From positions 35,184 to 99,183 of the forward strand of contig JABJJW010000028.1 in the NCBI GenBank assembly GCA_018660685.1: a DNA stretch of 64,000 bases. The letters run 5' to 3'. Below, piece after piece: positions 56,508 to 64,000 of this stretch. Source of the DNA: Flavobacteriales bacterium (GTDB lineage: Bacteria; Bacteroidota; Bacteroidia; Flavobacteriales_G; Salibacteraceae). A model generated the notes under the pieces. The model was given only the letters and a program-made list of their open reading frames with translations, was not told the origin of the DNA and did no database searches. Made by a program: the position numbers and the translations under genes. The number at the start of each line of letters is the position of its first letter. Within the stretch, counting starts at the first letter, position 1.

Positions 56508-57307
56508 AAGAAGAACTGCGAATAGTTCTTGTCCAAGAGAATGTTCAATGGGAGGATAAAAGAGCCAATTTGGATCACCTTCAAAACAGGCTGGCTTCAC
56601 TGAAAGAAGTTGACATTGTTGTTCTGCCTGAAATGTTCACTACTGGATTTAGCATGAACACCAAGGAATTAGCAGAGGACATGTCTGGCGAATCCGTGTC
56701 ATGGATGAAAGCACAAGCCAAAGATTTAAACGCAGTGATCGTGGGTAGCCTCATCATCGAAGATGGCGGACAGTGCTACAACCGGTTGGTATGGGCGAGC
56801 CCTGATGGCAAGGTACAGCACTACAATAAACGTCATCTATTTTCTTTTGCTGAGGAGGACGATTTCTACACGGCAGGAACAGATCGCCTGATCGTCGAAT
56901 GGGAAGGATGGAAGATCTGCCCTTTGGTCTGCTATGATCTTCGGTTTCCTGTTTGGTCAAGAAATCAAAAGTTGGACGGAACCTCCACTAATTTTGAATA
57001 TGATCTGATGATTTTCGTCGCCAATTGGCCGGAAGCGAGGAGACGGCCATGGATCAATCTACTTGAAGCTCGGGCGCACGAGAATCAAGCATATGTTGCC
57101 GGTGTCAATCGAATAGGAACCGATGGAAATGGAATCACTTATTCAGGTGACAGTGCCGTCTATTCTCCCAAAGGCAATCTGCTAACTGATTTTGAGAAAG
57201 ACGAATCAGGGTTGCGCACCGCAACAATTCTCAAATCAGAATTAGAAGCGTTCAGAAGTAAATTCGGTGCTTGGAGAGACAAAGACACCTTTAATCTACG
57301 ACAGTAG
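56504..57307 (+). CDS. Omega-amidase (YafV-like, nitrilase superfamily)
   Basis: A 267-aa carbon-nitrogen hydrolase. The Glu-Lys-Cys triad is visible in VVLPEMFTTGF (Glu), YNKRHLFSFAEE (Lys) and PLVCYDLRFPVW (Cys). YafV-type enzymes hydrolyse alpha-ketoglutaramate or alpha-ketosuccinamate, completing glutamine transamination in methionine salvage. The ATGA overlap with the aminotransferase means they are made together. Its end overlaps the convergent Ig-like lipoprotein by 17 bp. Confidence 0.92.
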   Translation: MKEELRIVLVQENVQWEDKRANLDHLQNRLASLKEVDIVVLPEMFTTGFSMNTKELAEDMSGESVSWMKAQAKDLNAVIVGSLIIEDGGQCYNRLVWASPDGKVQHYNKRHLFSFAEEDDFYTAGTDRLIVEWEGWKICPLVCYDLRFPVWSRNQKLDGTSTNFEYDLMIFVANWPEARRRPWINLLEARAHENQAYVAGVNRIGTDGNGITYSGDSAVYSPKGNLLTDFEKDESGLRTATILKSELEAFRSKFGAWRDKDTFNLRQ

Positions 57308-58931
57308 CGTCTACGAGGTTCCAGTCAATCTCACTGGTCCAATTACTTCGGATTTCAATACTTTGATCGTAGATCCGTACTTCCTCTGGTTGAAGTCCTT
57401 TTAAGTACCGTCCCGAATCCCACTTACCATTTTGGTTTACATCGAACACCAATCTAACTTTGTACTTGCCCGTTTTAAGATGCTTGTATTTTATGACCTC
57501 TTTTGGCTCTACCGATTGCCGGTCCACTACATTCTTCTCTGCATCGAGTAGTTCCCAAACGTATTGTGGACACTCCTCAGGGAAGATGCAATTCACAGTA
57601 AGTTCTCCAAAATTTTCTGTTTTGGTCACGTTGAAATTTAGTTTAATAGAATCGTTCTGTTGAATGAATCGATCTACAATGCTTGAATCCGGAATCACGA
57701 TTTTGTATCGGACTCCTTCCTTCCATTTATAGTCTAAGCTAATTGCAGTTTCTGCCCAAGTCCAAGAAGTTCTGGTGTCAACCGTGTCCTCCCCTTCAAT
57801 AAACAGAACACTCCCAAAGTCCGCGCTGACCAGAGGTGTTTTAGCCCTCAACACGAGCGGCGAAAAATGCGGCTTCTTATCCTTGAAATTCTTTTTTAAC
57901 CATAATCCGGTTTTGGTTGGAGCCCCTTTAAACGCGGCTTTCGACTTCGGTTTTCTCAAGAAAATCGTATCCCTGAAACCCTCAACATCTACGAATAACT
58001 TGAGTGAATCATATTCCAGCACCTTGTCAAACCAAAAAGTCAAAGTGTCTCGTTTTGAGTTCCACTTTCTAGACCACAAACTTTCATCTATGGTCGTTAA
58101 CTCCCGGAAATCTAATTGCTCCACTGGTCTATTGAAGATCAACTTTATGCCATGATTTTCATTTTGGACCGTCTCGGAGACAAACTGATTTGTATCCTCT
58201 TCAACAAACACCAACATCTCAGGAAGGGTGACCCGATTACTATCAATTGGATAGTACGAATTGACTCTTTGATTTAAAAACGAAATCCTTTCTGCTGGCT
58301 GATCAAACAAATACCCTTTGTTTTCGGGAGCAAGCGCGAATATTTTGAAATCGCCTTGTGCCAGATATTGCAACTTGTATTCTCCTTGCTCGTTGGTTTT
58401 CGCAAAATATCGAGGTAGCTCCAAATACGGAAGCGAATCATCAACGCCATCGTAGAGCATTACCCAAACATCTTCGACAGGCGCAAGAGTCTGCGCATTT
58501 ATGACCTTCCCTTCCATTTGAAACGAGTCGATATAAGAGCCCGTTGAGAAGACAAAGACATTACTGTCTAGTGCGATGTTTTCATTTACATCCTTAATAC
58601 CATCCCCAAATTGCAAAGTGTAAGTCGTGTTTTCGAACAAGGTGTCCTCCCAAGAAATGGTGACGGATCGACCTTTCATTTTGACTTCGAACGGTTTTTC
58701 AAGCGGTGGCGATACTATTGCTTCGCTCGCCAATCCCGATGAATTCACATATTCGTCAAATTCAAGAATGATGCTATTTCCTTCAAAATTTACTGATCCA
58801 TTCAGGGGTTGAGACTCGAGAATTCTAGGTGGTGTCTTGTCCCGATCTCCACCAGACGGGCTTACTTGCTGCGCGCATGAGACCAATAGGACAGCAAGGC
58901 CAATAAAGAAATGTACGCTATAATTTTTCAC
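57291..58931 (-). CDS. Ig-like-domain lipoprotein
   Basis: A 546-aa lipoprotein with lipobox LLVSCAQQ, followed by the Bacteroidota-typical start VSPSGGDRDKTPPRILESQPLNGSVNF and a SbsA/Big_5 Ig-like domain (about residues 30-130). The rest is beta-rich; a carboxypeptidase-regulatory-like unit is likely (VINAQTLAPVEDVWVMLYDG…EQGEYKLQYLAQGDFKIFAL). The family is conserved in this phylum, but its function is unknown; it is probably an outer-membrane-attached structural protein. The start overlaps the fRMsr gene by 14 bp. Confidence 0.87.
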   Translation of the reverse strand: MKNYSVHFFIGLAVLLVSCAQQVSPSGGDRDKTPPRILESQPLNGSVNFEGNSIILEFDEYVNSSGLASEAIVSPPLEKPFEVKMKGRSVTISWEDTLFENTTYTLQFGDGIKDVNENIALDSNVFVFSTGSYIDSFQMEGKVINAQTLAPVEDVWVMLYDGVDDSLPYLELPRYFAKTNEQGEYKLQYLAQGDFKIFALAPENKGYLFDQPAERISFLNQRVNSYYPIDSNRVTLPEMLVFVEEDTNQFVSETVQNENHGIKLIFNRPVEQLDFRELTTIDESLWSRKWNSKRDTLTFWFDKVLEYDSLKLFVDVEGFRDTIFLRKPKSKAAFKGAPTKTGLWLKKNFKDKKPHFSPLVLRAKTPLVSADFGSVLFIEGEDTVDTRTSWTWAETAISLDYKWKEGVRYKIVIPDSSIVDRFIQQNDSIKLNFNVTKTENFGELTVNCIFPEECPQYVWELLDAEKNVVDRQSVEPKEVIKYKHLKTGKYKVRLVFDVNQNGKWDSGRYLKGLQPEEVRIYDQSIEIRSNWTSEIDWNLVDATVVD

Positions 58932-59403
58932 CCAACCAAGTGGTAATTTGACTCAATCCTTTCGCATCAACTTCATCGTAGCTTGCGAACTTATCGCTAT
59001 CAAGATCGAAGACAGCAATTACCCTCCCATTCTTTCCTAATACAGGAACGACAATTTCACTCTTTGACTCTGAATTACATACGATGTGGCCAGGGAACTG
59101 GTTCACATCATCTACAATCTGAGTGGATTTAGATTCCCACGCAAGGCCACAGACTCCCTTGCCATATGCAATTCTTAAACAGGCTAATGGTCCTTGATAT
59201 GGTCCCAACACCAAACTATCTCCATCAACGATGTAAAAGCCTGTCCATAAATTATTGAATACCTCGTGGAGAGCGCCAGTAACAATAGACAGGATTGCAG
59301 TTGAATTCGTTTCGGCACCAACAATAATCTTCAGCTGGCTGAGTACCTGATTGTAACGCTCCGCTTTAGAAAGGTCAGAGGATATGGGAATGCTTTCTAC
59401 CAA
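58918..59403 (-). CDS. Free methionine-(R)-sulfoxide reductase (GAF-domain fRMsr)
   Basis: A 161-aa single GAF domain. Three Cys residues in the fRMsr layout are present (GPLACLRIAYGKGVCGLAW and GHIVCNSESKSEIVVPV), which are the catalytic and resolving cysteines. It reduces free methionine-R-sulfoxide. The start is TTG at 59403: no ATG fits, and a perfect TATATTTG element ends just upstream. It heads an operon with the Ig-like lipoprotein. Its closeness to a methionine aminotransferase may reflect chance. Confidence 0.9.
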   Translation of the reverse strand: MVESIPISSDLSKAERYNQVLSQLKIIVGAETNSTAILSIVTGALHEVFNNLWTGFYIVDGDSLVLGPYQGPLACLRIAYGKGVCGLAWESKSTQIVDDVNQFPGHIVCNSESKSEIVVPVLGKNGRVIAVFDLDSDKFASYDEVDAKGLSQITTWLGEKL

Positions 59404-59408
59404 GATGA

Positions 59409-59416
59409 CAAATATA
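59409..59416 (-). promoter_or_regulatory. -7 promoter element TATATTTG before fRMsr
   Basis: Exact TAnnTTTG match on the minus strand, five bases before the TTG start at 59403. This fixes the unusual start codon. Confidence 0.6.
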
Positions 59417-59428
59417 AATTCAGAACCA

Positions 59429-60148
59429 CTAGACCGGCATGGGAACCGCTAAGGTCAAAATCGAAACTTTGGTGTTCGGGGCTGAAAGAATTGAATTTGC
59501 GCACGCTTCCAACGTTGATCCTGTGGTGACAACATCGTCGACTAAGACTACATGCTTTCCCATGATTTCACTTTCATCCACGACCTCAAACCCTTCTTCG
59601 ACATTCTGCCAGCGGCTGTATCGATCAAGTTTGGTTTGACTTTCAGCATGACTCTTTCTCCTCAACAAATCAGGACGATAACGAAGGTTTAAACCATCTC
59701 CGAGCACACGTGTTGCCGATGCACATTGATTGTACCCTCGGAGCTTCATTTTTTTGGGATGCAATGGAACTGGAATAATCAGATCCGCTTTGGCAAATGA
59801 AGAGTCCTTTATTTCTCCTGCGAAAAGACTACCCAGATAGGATCCTACTTTCTCTTGCCCATGATACTTCAACGCATGGAGCAACTCTTGTACAATTCCT
59901 CCCTTTGTGAAGTATAGAAATGAGGCTGCGTGCTGAATTTCAACTTTTCCCCAAAACAACCGCTCTACTCTGTTATTCTCTATCTGCCAATTGTAAGTTT
60001 TAGGCAAGTCACGTAAGCAATGATGGCAAATGAACTCTTCTTCTTCATCCAAAACCCCGTTGCATGCCTTGCAGATAATTGGGTATACAAGATGCGTGAA
60101 TGCATCGAAATACTTTTTCAGATTGCGATTTGTCTGGGTTATAAACAT
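59429..60148 (-). CDS. ComF-family protein with phosphoribosyltransferase domain
   Basis: A 239-aa protein with an N-terminal zinc-finger-like part (CKACNGVLDEEEEFICHHC) and a C-terminal phosphoribosyltransferase fold (VPLHPKKMKLRGYNQ; PRPP loop VVLVDDVVTTGSTLEAC). ComF proteins are needed for DNA uptake during transformation and also occur in non-competent bacteria. I prefer the ATG at 60148, since the residues before it do not match the family. It reads toward the fRMsr gene. Confidence 0.88.
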   Translation of the reverse strand: MFITQTNRNLKKYFDAFTHLVYPIICKACNGVLDEEEEFICHHCLRDLPKTYNWQIENNRVERLFWGKVEIQHAASFLYFTKGGIVQELLHALKYHGQEKVGSYLGSLFAGEIKDSSFAKADLIIPVPLHPKKMKLRGYNQCASATRVLGDGLNLRYRPDLLRRKSHAESQTKLDRYSRWQNVEEGFEVVDESEIMGKHVVLVDDVVTTGSTLEACANSILSAPNTKVSILTLAVPMPV

Positions 60149-60215
60149 GTGTTTGAATATTACATCAACACACCTCCACAATCGATAAATAATTGAAGTC
60201 TTTAACTAATTGGTG

Positions 60216-62414
60216 CTAGTCAACGACGATAAGTTTTTTGATCACTTCAACGTCACCACTCAAGTGCAACGAGTACACCCCAGAAGGAAGTTGTGGCAGT
60301 TGAAACTGCCGTTGTCTTACCTGTGAAGAAAAAACCAACGCCCCATTCAGGTTCCGTATCTCCCCAGAGGATAAATGATACTCCGACAAAATCTGAATGG
60401 TTTGATCTGAATGAACTGGATTTGGATAAATAGAAACGTTGCCTGACGCCTCGAATATCCCACCAATTCCCAGGAACCCCTCGCCCAGTAAGGTATCGCT
60501 GAAACATCTATTGGCGGCAATTAGGTAATAGTCAAAGTCATAAAACCCATACCAATTGGAGGATTGAACAGAGTCCCCGAAAAGAGTATCACCAGATGGG
60601 GATCCATTTTTAAATGGCATCCATGTATACGAACTGACATATTTTGAGCCTTCGGCCTTAAATACTCCTTCTGGATCTCCCCATAACAACTGCGTGAAGG
60701 AGTGAGTGAGTATTTCCGGATATTTCGAAGTGGTGATACGAACAGAATCCACGGCACCAATGCTTTCCAAGTAGTATGATCCTGATCTTGAAGTTTCTAG
60801 TCTAAATGCGCGAACTGAATATTCATACATCCCGGAATCTAAGAGACAGAGATCCGTGAATGAAGTATTTGATGCTACCACGTCTCCCCTTCGCTCCCAA
60901 CTTCCCTTGTTTAGTCTTTGATAAATGGAATAGCCATCAATACTCGTATCAACGGAGGCCATCCAGCTAAGCGAAATGTCAAATGTGTCAACGGTATCAA
61001 TTGCGAGCTGCGTCGGTCCTGCGACATATTCCATGCGCAAGGAAGGATCTCCAAGCAACGCCAAATGGGTGAACCTCCCTCCGTAGCTGGCCTGAAAAGA
61101 TGTTGTGCTATTGTTCATGGTTAGCCTTGCACACTCGCCAATGCTCGCTCCCATACCCATTGGATGATAGTGCCACCAAGGTCTTCCGGCCCAACTAATA
61201 CTCATTGTTCGGCCTTGAGCCAAGGCGCTTCGCATGAAGTTGTTTTCCTTATCCCAGTCGCCGAAATAGCTACCAAATAGCATCGTGAAACCCGTCAGTA
61301 ATGAGTCGGTCGCCAACTGGGCAGAAGTTCCAATCCCTCCGGCTGATGTATAACTTCCTCCCCCACAACCATACGAGAACAGATAACCTTCAGTGTCCAT
61401 TGTCGTTCGATAATCTAGAGCCTGAATATTCTCACGTCCGACCAGAGGCGAGAAATTTCGCCATCCATTGGATGCAAATGCCTCCCCAGAAAAGCCTCCA
61501 AAATTGTCATCGACAAGGCCTCTCTTCGGTAATGTCCAGTTGTCGTTTTTATAATCATGAACCCGCTGTAAATAGCGTTTTGTCAATTCCAATTCATCTT
61601 GGGTAAAAGTGGTCAGGTTGTTAAAGTCCACACGCCCGACCATCAATTCTATGTCGCTCGGGATTAAAGATTGGTCAAACTTTCCATCTCCTGGAACATT
61701 ATGATTTCTTGGATCAGTGGCATTGGCGTTATTGATCTGTGCGTCAGTCCAAGTGCCATTAAGATCCCCATAATACATATCTGCTGGCCAGGCTCCCACA
61801 TGATCTGGAACGTGTCCGTCAGGCGCCAGGTTCCCTGAATAAGGAACAGGAACATTTCCAATTATATAGATCGACTGCAGGTCGTTCATGTTGCTCGATG
61901 CATTGACTACCAGGGATTTCACATAAGAAACCGTCGTATCCGGAGAAGCAGAAATCCATTCAACTTGATAACCATCCCCATTGAGATCCAGCTTTAAGTC
62001 ATCGAGTTCGTCATTCAGATCTGGGATAAGATTCGAGGCTACCAGCACCAATATCCCGCCTCGATCAATGGGTGCGTGGACATTGATTCCAGATCGAACG
62101 TAACCATACGCACTGTTGCTCCCATTTGAAAGCACGCGGTAGTCATAGAGTTCTCCCGTTACGGCCGTTGTATCGACATAAGATGTATCGCTGCTGGATA
62201 ATGTAGCTATCTGGGAACCCCACACTAAATCGACCGGACTCTTTCTGAAAATATAGTAGTTGTCTGCAGCTGAGTTCACATCCCACCTCAATGTAATTTG
62301 AGCTGGGTTAGCTTCCACTTCGGCTTCAACCATGACTACATAGTCGAGTGTCGATTGTGCAACGAGAAAATTCGCTAGTAAAAGGCAGGTTAAGAAAGAG
62401 TAAAACTTCTTCAT
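60216..62414 (-). CDS. Gingipain-fold-like T9SS secreted protein with altered catalytic residues
   Basis: A 732-aa secreted protein: signal peptide (MKKFYSFLTCLLLANFLVAQ), a fibronectin/Ig-like N-terminal unit, a large central domain (about 110-470), another Ig-like unit, and a T9SS type A sorting domain (VSIYPNPVHSDQTIQIL…LPSGVYSLHLSG). The centre has C25-like features (YIIGNVPVPYSG; a late LALLGDPSLRM). At the catalytic His position (GHG) it reads SYGCGGGSY, and at the catalytic Cys it has GSYFGDWD. I recall the same SYGCGGGSY…FGSYFGDWD text in other Bacteroidota proteins, so it seems a family trait rather than a mutation. Activity is unknown. Confidence 0.75.
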   Translation of the reverse strand: MKKFYSFLTCLLLANFLVAQSTLDYVVMVEAEVEANPAQITLRWDVNSAADNYYIFRKSPVDLVWGSQIATLSSSDTSYVDTTAVTGELYDYRVLSNGSNSAYGYVRSGINVHAPIDRGGILVLVASNLIPDLNDELDDLKLDLNGDGYQVEWISASPDTTVSYVKSLVVNASSNMNDLQSIYIIGNVPVPYSGNLAPDGHVPDHVGAWPADMYYGDLNGTWTDAQINNANATDPRNHNVPGDGKFDQSLIPSDIELMVGRVDFNNLTTFTQDELELTKRYLQRVHDYKNDNWTLPKRGLVDDNFGGFSGEAFASNGWRNFSPLVGRENIQALDYRTTMDTEGYLFSYGCGGGSYTSAGGIGTSAQLATDSLLTGFTMLFGSYFGDWDKENNFMRSALAQGRTMSISWAGRPWWHYHPMGMGASIGECARLTMNNSTTSFQASYGGRFTHLALLGDPSLRMEYVAGPTQLAIDTVDTFDISLSWMASVDTSIDGYSIYQRLNKGSWERRGDVVASNTSFTDLCLLDSGMYEYSVRAFRLETSRSGSYYLESIGAVDSVRITTSKYPEILTHSFTQLLWGDPEGVFKAEGSKYVSSYTWMPFKNGSPSGDTLFGDSVQSSNWYGFYDFDYYLIAANRCFSDTLLGEGFLGIGGIFEASGNVSIYPNPVHSDQTIQILSEYHLSSGEIRNLNGALVFSSQVRQRQFQLPQLPSGVYSLHLSGDVEVIKKLIVVD

Positions 62415-62444
62415 TGGTGGCTATTACGCTGAAAAATAAGGATT

Positions 62445-63308
62445 TCAGACAAACGACCTGAGGATGCTTCGAACAGAGCCGAGGTATCCTCCTCCAAACA
62501 AGACTACATGAACCAGCAACGGATAGAGATTTGCAATTTCAATCCCTTCAGACCAATTTGATTCAAGCAAATATTTTTCGTTATAAGATTCCATTGCTCG
62601 ACTGTCGAACCCACCAAAGAGCTTCATCATGCCTAGGTCCATGTATCGATGACCGTAGTAAACTGCAGGATCGATGAGCACAGGTTCCCCTTCCTTTCCA
62701 ACCAAATAGTTGCCAGACCAGAGATCTCCATGAAGAAGTGAGGGCCTTTCTTCTGGGAAAAAATCATTTAAGCTTCGTTCAAGTTTGTCAAAACTCAACA
62801 GGTCAGACGATTCAAGAAACCCTATGTCCACTGCCTGTTTAATCAGTGGGCGCAGTCGCTGTTCCGCAAAGAATTCGATCCAAGATTCGCCTTGTGTGTT
62901 TGATTGCGCGAGAGAGCCGATGTAGTTGTCTGTATCCAATCCAAATGCAGAATGAGTGTGTTCGTGCATCTCAGCTAGGTTGGTCCCGAAATCTATCCAA
63001 AAGCTTGGCTTCGCGGTGGCTGGTTCAATCATTTCCATGAAAAGAAATGAATCGCCATCAAGATTCACTATCCCAAAAACTTCCGGAATGGTAAATTCAG
63101 ATTCATGTCTCAGTAATTTGAGCCCCGTCGCTTCATCTTCAAACATACAGGGGTAACTCTTAACCGAATTGGTCTTTAAAAAACAAGCCTGATCACGAGA
63201 ATGGATCCTGTAAGTATGATTGATGGAACCACTTCCGACTGAGGTAAGAGTAATCTCCTCCTTCGAATTAAAAAGTTGCGAGTAAGCGGATTGGATTTTG
63301 GAATTCAC
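62445..63308 (-). CDS. Fructosamine kinase family protein
   Basis: A 287-aa kinase-like protein. FLKTNS has the ATP-binding Lys, MFEDEATGLKLL has the partner Glu, LLHGDLWSGNYLV is the catalytic loop (HGDxxxxN) and LIDPAVYYGHRYMDLGMM is the Mg-binding region. FN3K-like enzymes phosphorylate ketosamines to reverse protein glycation. The 5' end of the glutathione peroxidase track ORF overlaps its start, but the true gpx start lies beyond it. Confidence 0.9.
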   Translation of the reverse strand: MNSKIQSAYSQLFNSKEEITLTSVGSGSINHTYRIHSRDQACFLKTNSVKSYPCMFEDEATGLKLLRHESEFTIPEVFGIVNLDGDSFLFMEMIEPATAKPSFWIDFGTNLAEMHEHTHSAFGLDTDNYIGSLAQSNTQGESWIEFFAEQRLRPLIKQAVDIGFLESSDLLSFDKLERSLNDFFPEERPSLLHGDLWSGNYLVGKEGEPVLIDPAVYYGHRYMDLGMMKLFGGFDSRAMESYNEKYLLESNWSEGIEIANLYPLLVHVVLFGGGYLGSVRSILRSFV

Positions 63309-63353
63309 TGCTGTATATCGTCCTTTGGCTGGTTAATCGACAAATCGAAAGAA

Positions 63354-63902
63354 ATGAAAACTATCGGATTAGTAGCTTCAATAATTCTAAGCACAATGGC
63401 GGTAAATGACAATACTATCTACCAGTTCGCAATGAATTCAATTGAAGGAACTGAAATTAACTTGGCTGATTATAACGGTAAGGTTGTGTTGATTGTGAAT
63501 GTAGCGAGTGAGTGTGGTTTCACTCCACAGTATGCTGAGCTACAGACCCTATACGATCAACACAAAGATGAAGGGTTGGTGATTTTGGGTTTTCCAGCCA
63601 ACAATTTCGGGGCCCAAGAACCAGGATCGAATGAAGAGATCCAAGCTTTCTGTGAGAAAAATTATGGGGTGACCTTTCCGATGTTTTCTAAAATCTCAGT
63701 GAAAGGAGATGACATGCACCCATTGTACCAGTTCTTGACACAAAAAGAGAAAAATGGACACTCAGAATCAAAGGTCAAATGGAATTTCCAGAAATATTTG
63801 ATTGGACGCGACGGAACTTTACGGGAAGTGATTGATCCAGGAATTAGGGTTTCCGACCCTAGGGTTATCACTTCAATCGAGGCCCTTTTGGCTGGATCAT
63901 AG
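63354..63902 (+). CDS. Glutathione peroxidase family (Cys type)
   Basis: A 182-aa thioredoxin-fold peroxidase with a short hydrophobic N-terminus (MKTIGLVASIILSTMAV) that suggests export or anchoring. NVASECGFTPQY has the peroxidatic Cys in place of selenocysteine, PANNFGAQEPG has the Gln region, and KWNFQKYLIGRDG has the Trp/Asn. It probably uses thioredoxin rather than glutathione as reductant. The ATG at 63354 is chosen over 63276, which lies inside the kinase gene. Confidence 0.9.
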   Translation: MKTIGLVASIILSTMAVNDNTIYQFAMNSIEGTEINLADYNGKVVLIVNVASECGFTPQYAELQTLYDQHKDEGLVILGFPANNFGAQEPGSNEEIQAFCEKNYGVTFPMFSKISVKGDDMHPLYQFLTQKEKNGHSESKVKWNFQKYLIGRDGTLREVIDPGIRVSDPRVITSIEALLAGS

Positions 63903-63906
63903 TTAC

Positions 63907-63914
63907 TATATTCG
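63907..63914 (+). promoter_or_regulatory. -7-like element TATATTCG before tRNA-Ala
   Basis: One mismatch from TAnnTTTG and followed by CCGG, ten bases before the first base of the tRNA, a suitable distance for initiation just upstream. Confidence 0.4.
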
Positions 63915-63923
63915 CCGGCTCAA

Positions 63924-63998
<75 letters not shown>

Positions 63999-64000
63999 AA

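Overview
The window looks like a chromosomal segment of a marine-type Bacteroidota bacterium, most likely in or near the Flavobacteriia. Markers for this are gldE/gldD, PorV-like and PorU2-like type IX secretion (T9SS) genes, T9SS C-terminal sorting domains, a di-heme Bacteroidota-type succinate dehydrogenase, DUF5686 and Ig-like lipoprotein families, almost no Shine-Dalgarno sites, and many TAnnTTTG (-7) promoter elements sitting directly before start codons. Genes are tightly packed, with ATGA overlaps and several convergent 3' overlaps. The window is mostly housekeeping. I see no CRISPR array, insertion sequence, prophage, or recognisable defence or biosynthetic cluster.

Layout. 1-6.7 kb: gldE (partial)-gldD, heme A synthase, tatC, a DUF5686 outer-membrane protein, lptB, then pssA-purS on the minus strand. 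7.7-12.9 kb: a PorV2-like gene followed by only the C-terminal remnant of a PorU2-type protease, then a minus-strand operon (phosphoglucose/phosphomannose isomerase, serine hydrolase, a small conserved gene broken by a 40-bp tandem duplication, 3'-5' exonuclease) and an HPt-like protein that lacks the phospho-accepting His. 13-22.5 kb: carbonic anhydrase, lysS, a 5'-truncated PKD/T9SS gene, a PrsW-like protease, gpsA, and a uvrC-sensor kinase operon. 22.5-30 kb: idi, a partial phenylacetyl-CoA epoxidase set (paaAB and divergent paaE), an SDR epimerase/threonine dehydrogenase-like gene, a MORN-type protein, cysS and an M28 lipoprotein.

The only gene-free stretch over 300 bp (30056-30415) holds a long rod-shaped structured RNA, possibly 6S RNA, and a strong terminator. 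30.4-41 kb: polA, two linked envelope proteins, yicC-gmk-nadD, thiL, a small membrane protein, a 2OG-Fe(II) oxygenase, an alpha/beta hydrolase and a Xaa-Pro aminopeptidase. 41-48.6 kb: a surface-polysaccharide cluster (three GT4 and one GT2 glycosyltransferases, a flippase, a methyltransferase, a sulfotransferase) whose right half is visibly A/T-rich and carries an A12 tract inside one glycosyltransferase. 48.7-52.2 kb: sdhCAB. 52.3-55.2 kb: a large SprB-repeat T9SS surface protein with a clear terminator. 55.3-64 kb: methionine aminotransferase and omega-amidase, an Ig-like lipoprotein, free Met-(R)-sulfoxide reductase, a ComF-like protein, a gingipain-fold-like T9SS protein lacking the usual catalytic residues, a fructosamine kinase-like gene, glutathione peroxidase and tRNA-Ala(GGC).

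The observations most worth checking are the structured RNA before polA, the 40-bp duplication that breaks a gene, three truncated secreted-protein remnants (real deletions or assembly collapses), the histidine-less HPt protein, the catalytic-residue swap in the C25-like protein, and the very short promoter-to-start distances that suggest widespread leaderless transcription.
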